Origin: Firmicutes bacterium UBA6806
GTDB taxonomy: Bacteria; Bacillota; Clostridia; Peptostreptococcales; Acidaminobacteraceae
DNA: 60,150 nt
Direction: 5' to 3'
Assembly (NCBI GenBank): GCA_002452745.1
Contig: DKFC01000055.1
Coordinates: forward strand, 1-60,150
Below are positions 60,128-60,150 of the stretch, piece after piece. A program made the position numbers and the translations under genes. Below the pieces are notes generated by a model that saw only the letters and a program-made list of their open reading frames with translations, had not been told where the DNA came from and ran no database searches. Position 1 is the first letter of the stretch, and each line of letters opens with the position of its first letter.

Positions 60128-60150
60128 AAAAGCCTCCTCGTTTTTTCACT

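Noticed and set aside
1..60150. CRISPR array, tRNA, rRNA, intact insertion sequence or prophage
   Set aside because: No regularly spaced repeats, no tRNA-like or rRNA sequence, no transposase, integrase or phage gene was seen in reading the window.

Overview
The window is a gene-dense, low-GC stretch of a bacterial chromosome. It looks like a fermentative anaerobe of the class Clostridia, because it carries pyruvate formate-lyase with its activase, an A-type flavodiiron protein beside a Ric/YtfE iron-sulfur repair protein, EFR1 flavodoxin-ferredoxin, an S-layer (SLH) protein, strong AGGAGG ribosome sites and Rho-independent terminators. A Fusibacter-like genus is my guess from general gene content; no rRNA or other marker here proves it. 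I found no tRNA or rRNA genes, no CRISPR array, no intact insertion sequence and no prophage.

Layout. 1-6.7 kb: a membrane GGDEF-EAL protein, serA, a tartrate/D-malate-type dehydrogenase, a PfkB kinase and a 65-residue protein. 6.9-13.4 kb: EFR1 and a Crp-type regulator, then a GntR(YtrA)-ABC operon of six genes ending in a lone peptidoglycan glycosyltransferase. 13.5-17.6 kb: flavodoxin-like reductase, pcp with the DUF979/DUF969 membrane pair, and a methyltransferase. 17.6-20.9 kb: a long inverted repeat, the flavodiiron protein, ric and a four-cysteine FNR-like regulator. 21-32.1 kb: AraC regulator, glutathione peroxidase, TldE/TldD, a YczE-like membrane protein and glutamate synthase (gltD, gltB). 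32.6-41.3 kb: VOC protein, HtrA protease, pirin, a second Cys-cluster Crp/Fnr regulator, pflA, pflB and the SLH protein. 41.5-46.7 kb: an unknown secreted protein with a small membrane partner, and a MarR-controlled DHA2 efflux operon with two adaptors. 46.9-49.4 kb: AsnC regulator, kynureninase and a cyclophilin lipoprotein. 49.4-55 kb: a complete peptide-type ABC importer. 55.3-60.1 kb: Gfo/Idh/MocA oxidoreductase, nitroreductase, MarR, a Mef-like MFS exporter with an attenuator-type leader, a pentapeptide-repeat protein and a zinc-ribbon protein.

The most interesting signals are regulatory. (1) The Mef-like exporter has its own promoter, then a 20-codon leader ORF whose stop lies a few bases before a 12-bp terminator hairpin: the layout of ribosome-stalling attenuation. 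(2) ric and pflB each have a TGTGA-N6-(T/G)CACA site at exactly the same distance (29.5 bp) from the -10 box, which is class II activator geometry, and each lies close to an FNR-like regulator with an N-terminal cysteine cluster. (3) gltB has a leader RNA that folds on paper as a three-way junction with two 9-nt loops. (4) The motif GTTCG-N4-CGAAC occurs at three promoters linked to MarR genes. (5) A roughly 200-bp imperfect inverted repeat lies between the flavodiiron gene and the methyltransferase gene.

Start codons were chosen from ribosome binding sites where these decide; promoter and hairpin calls are by eye, with no folding or database search behind them.
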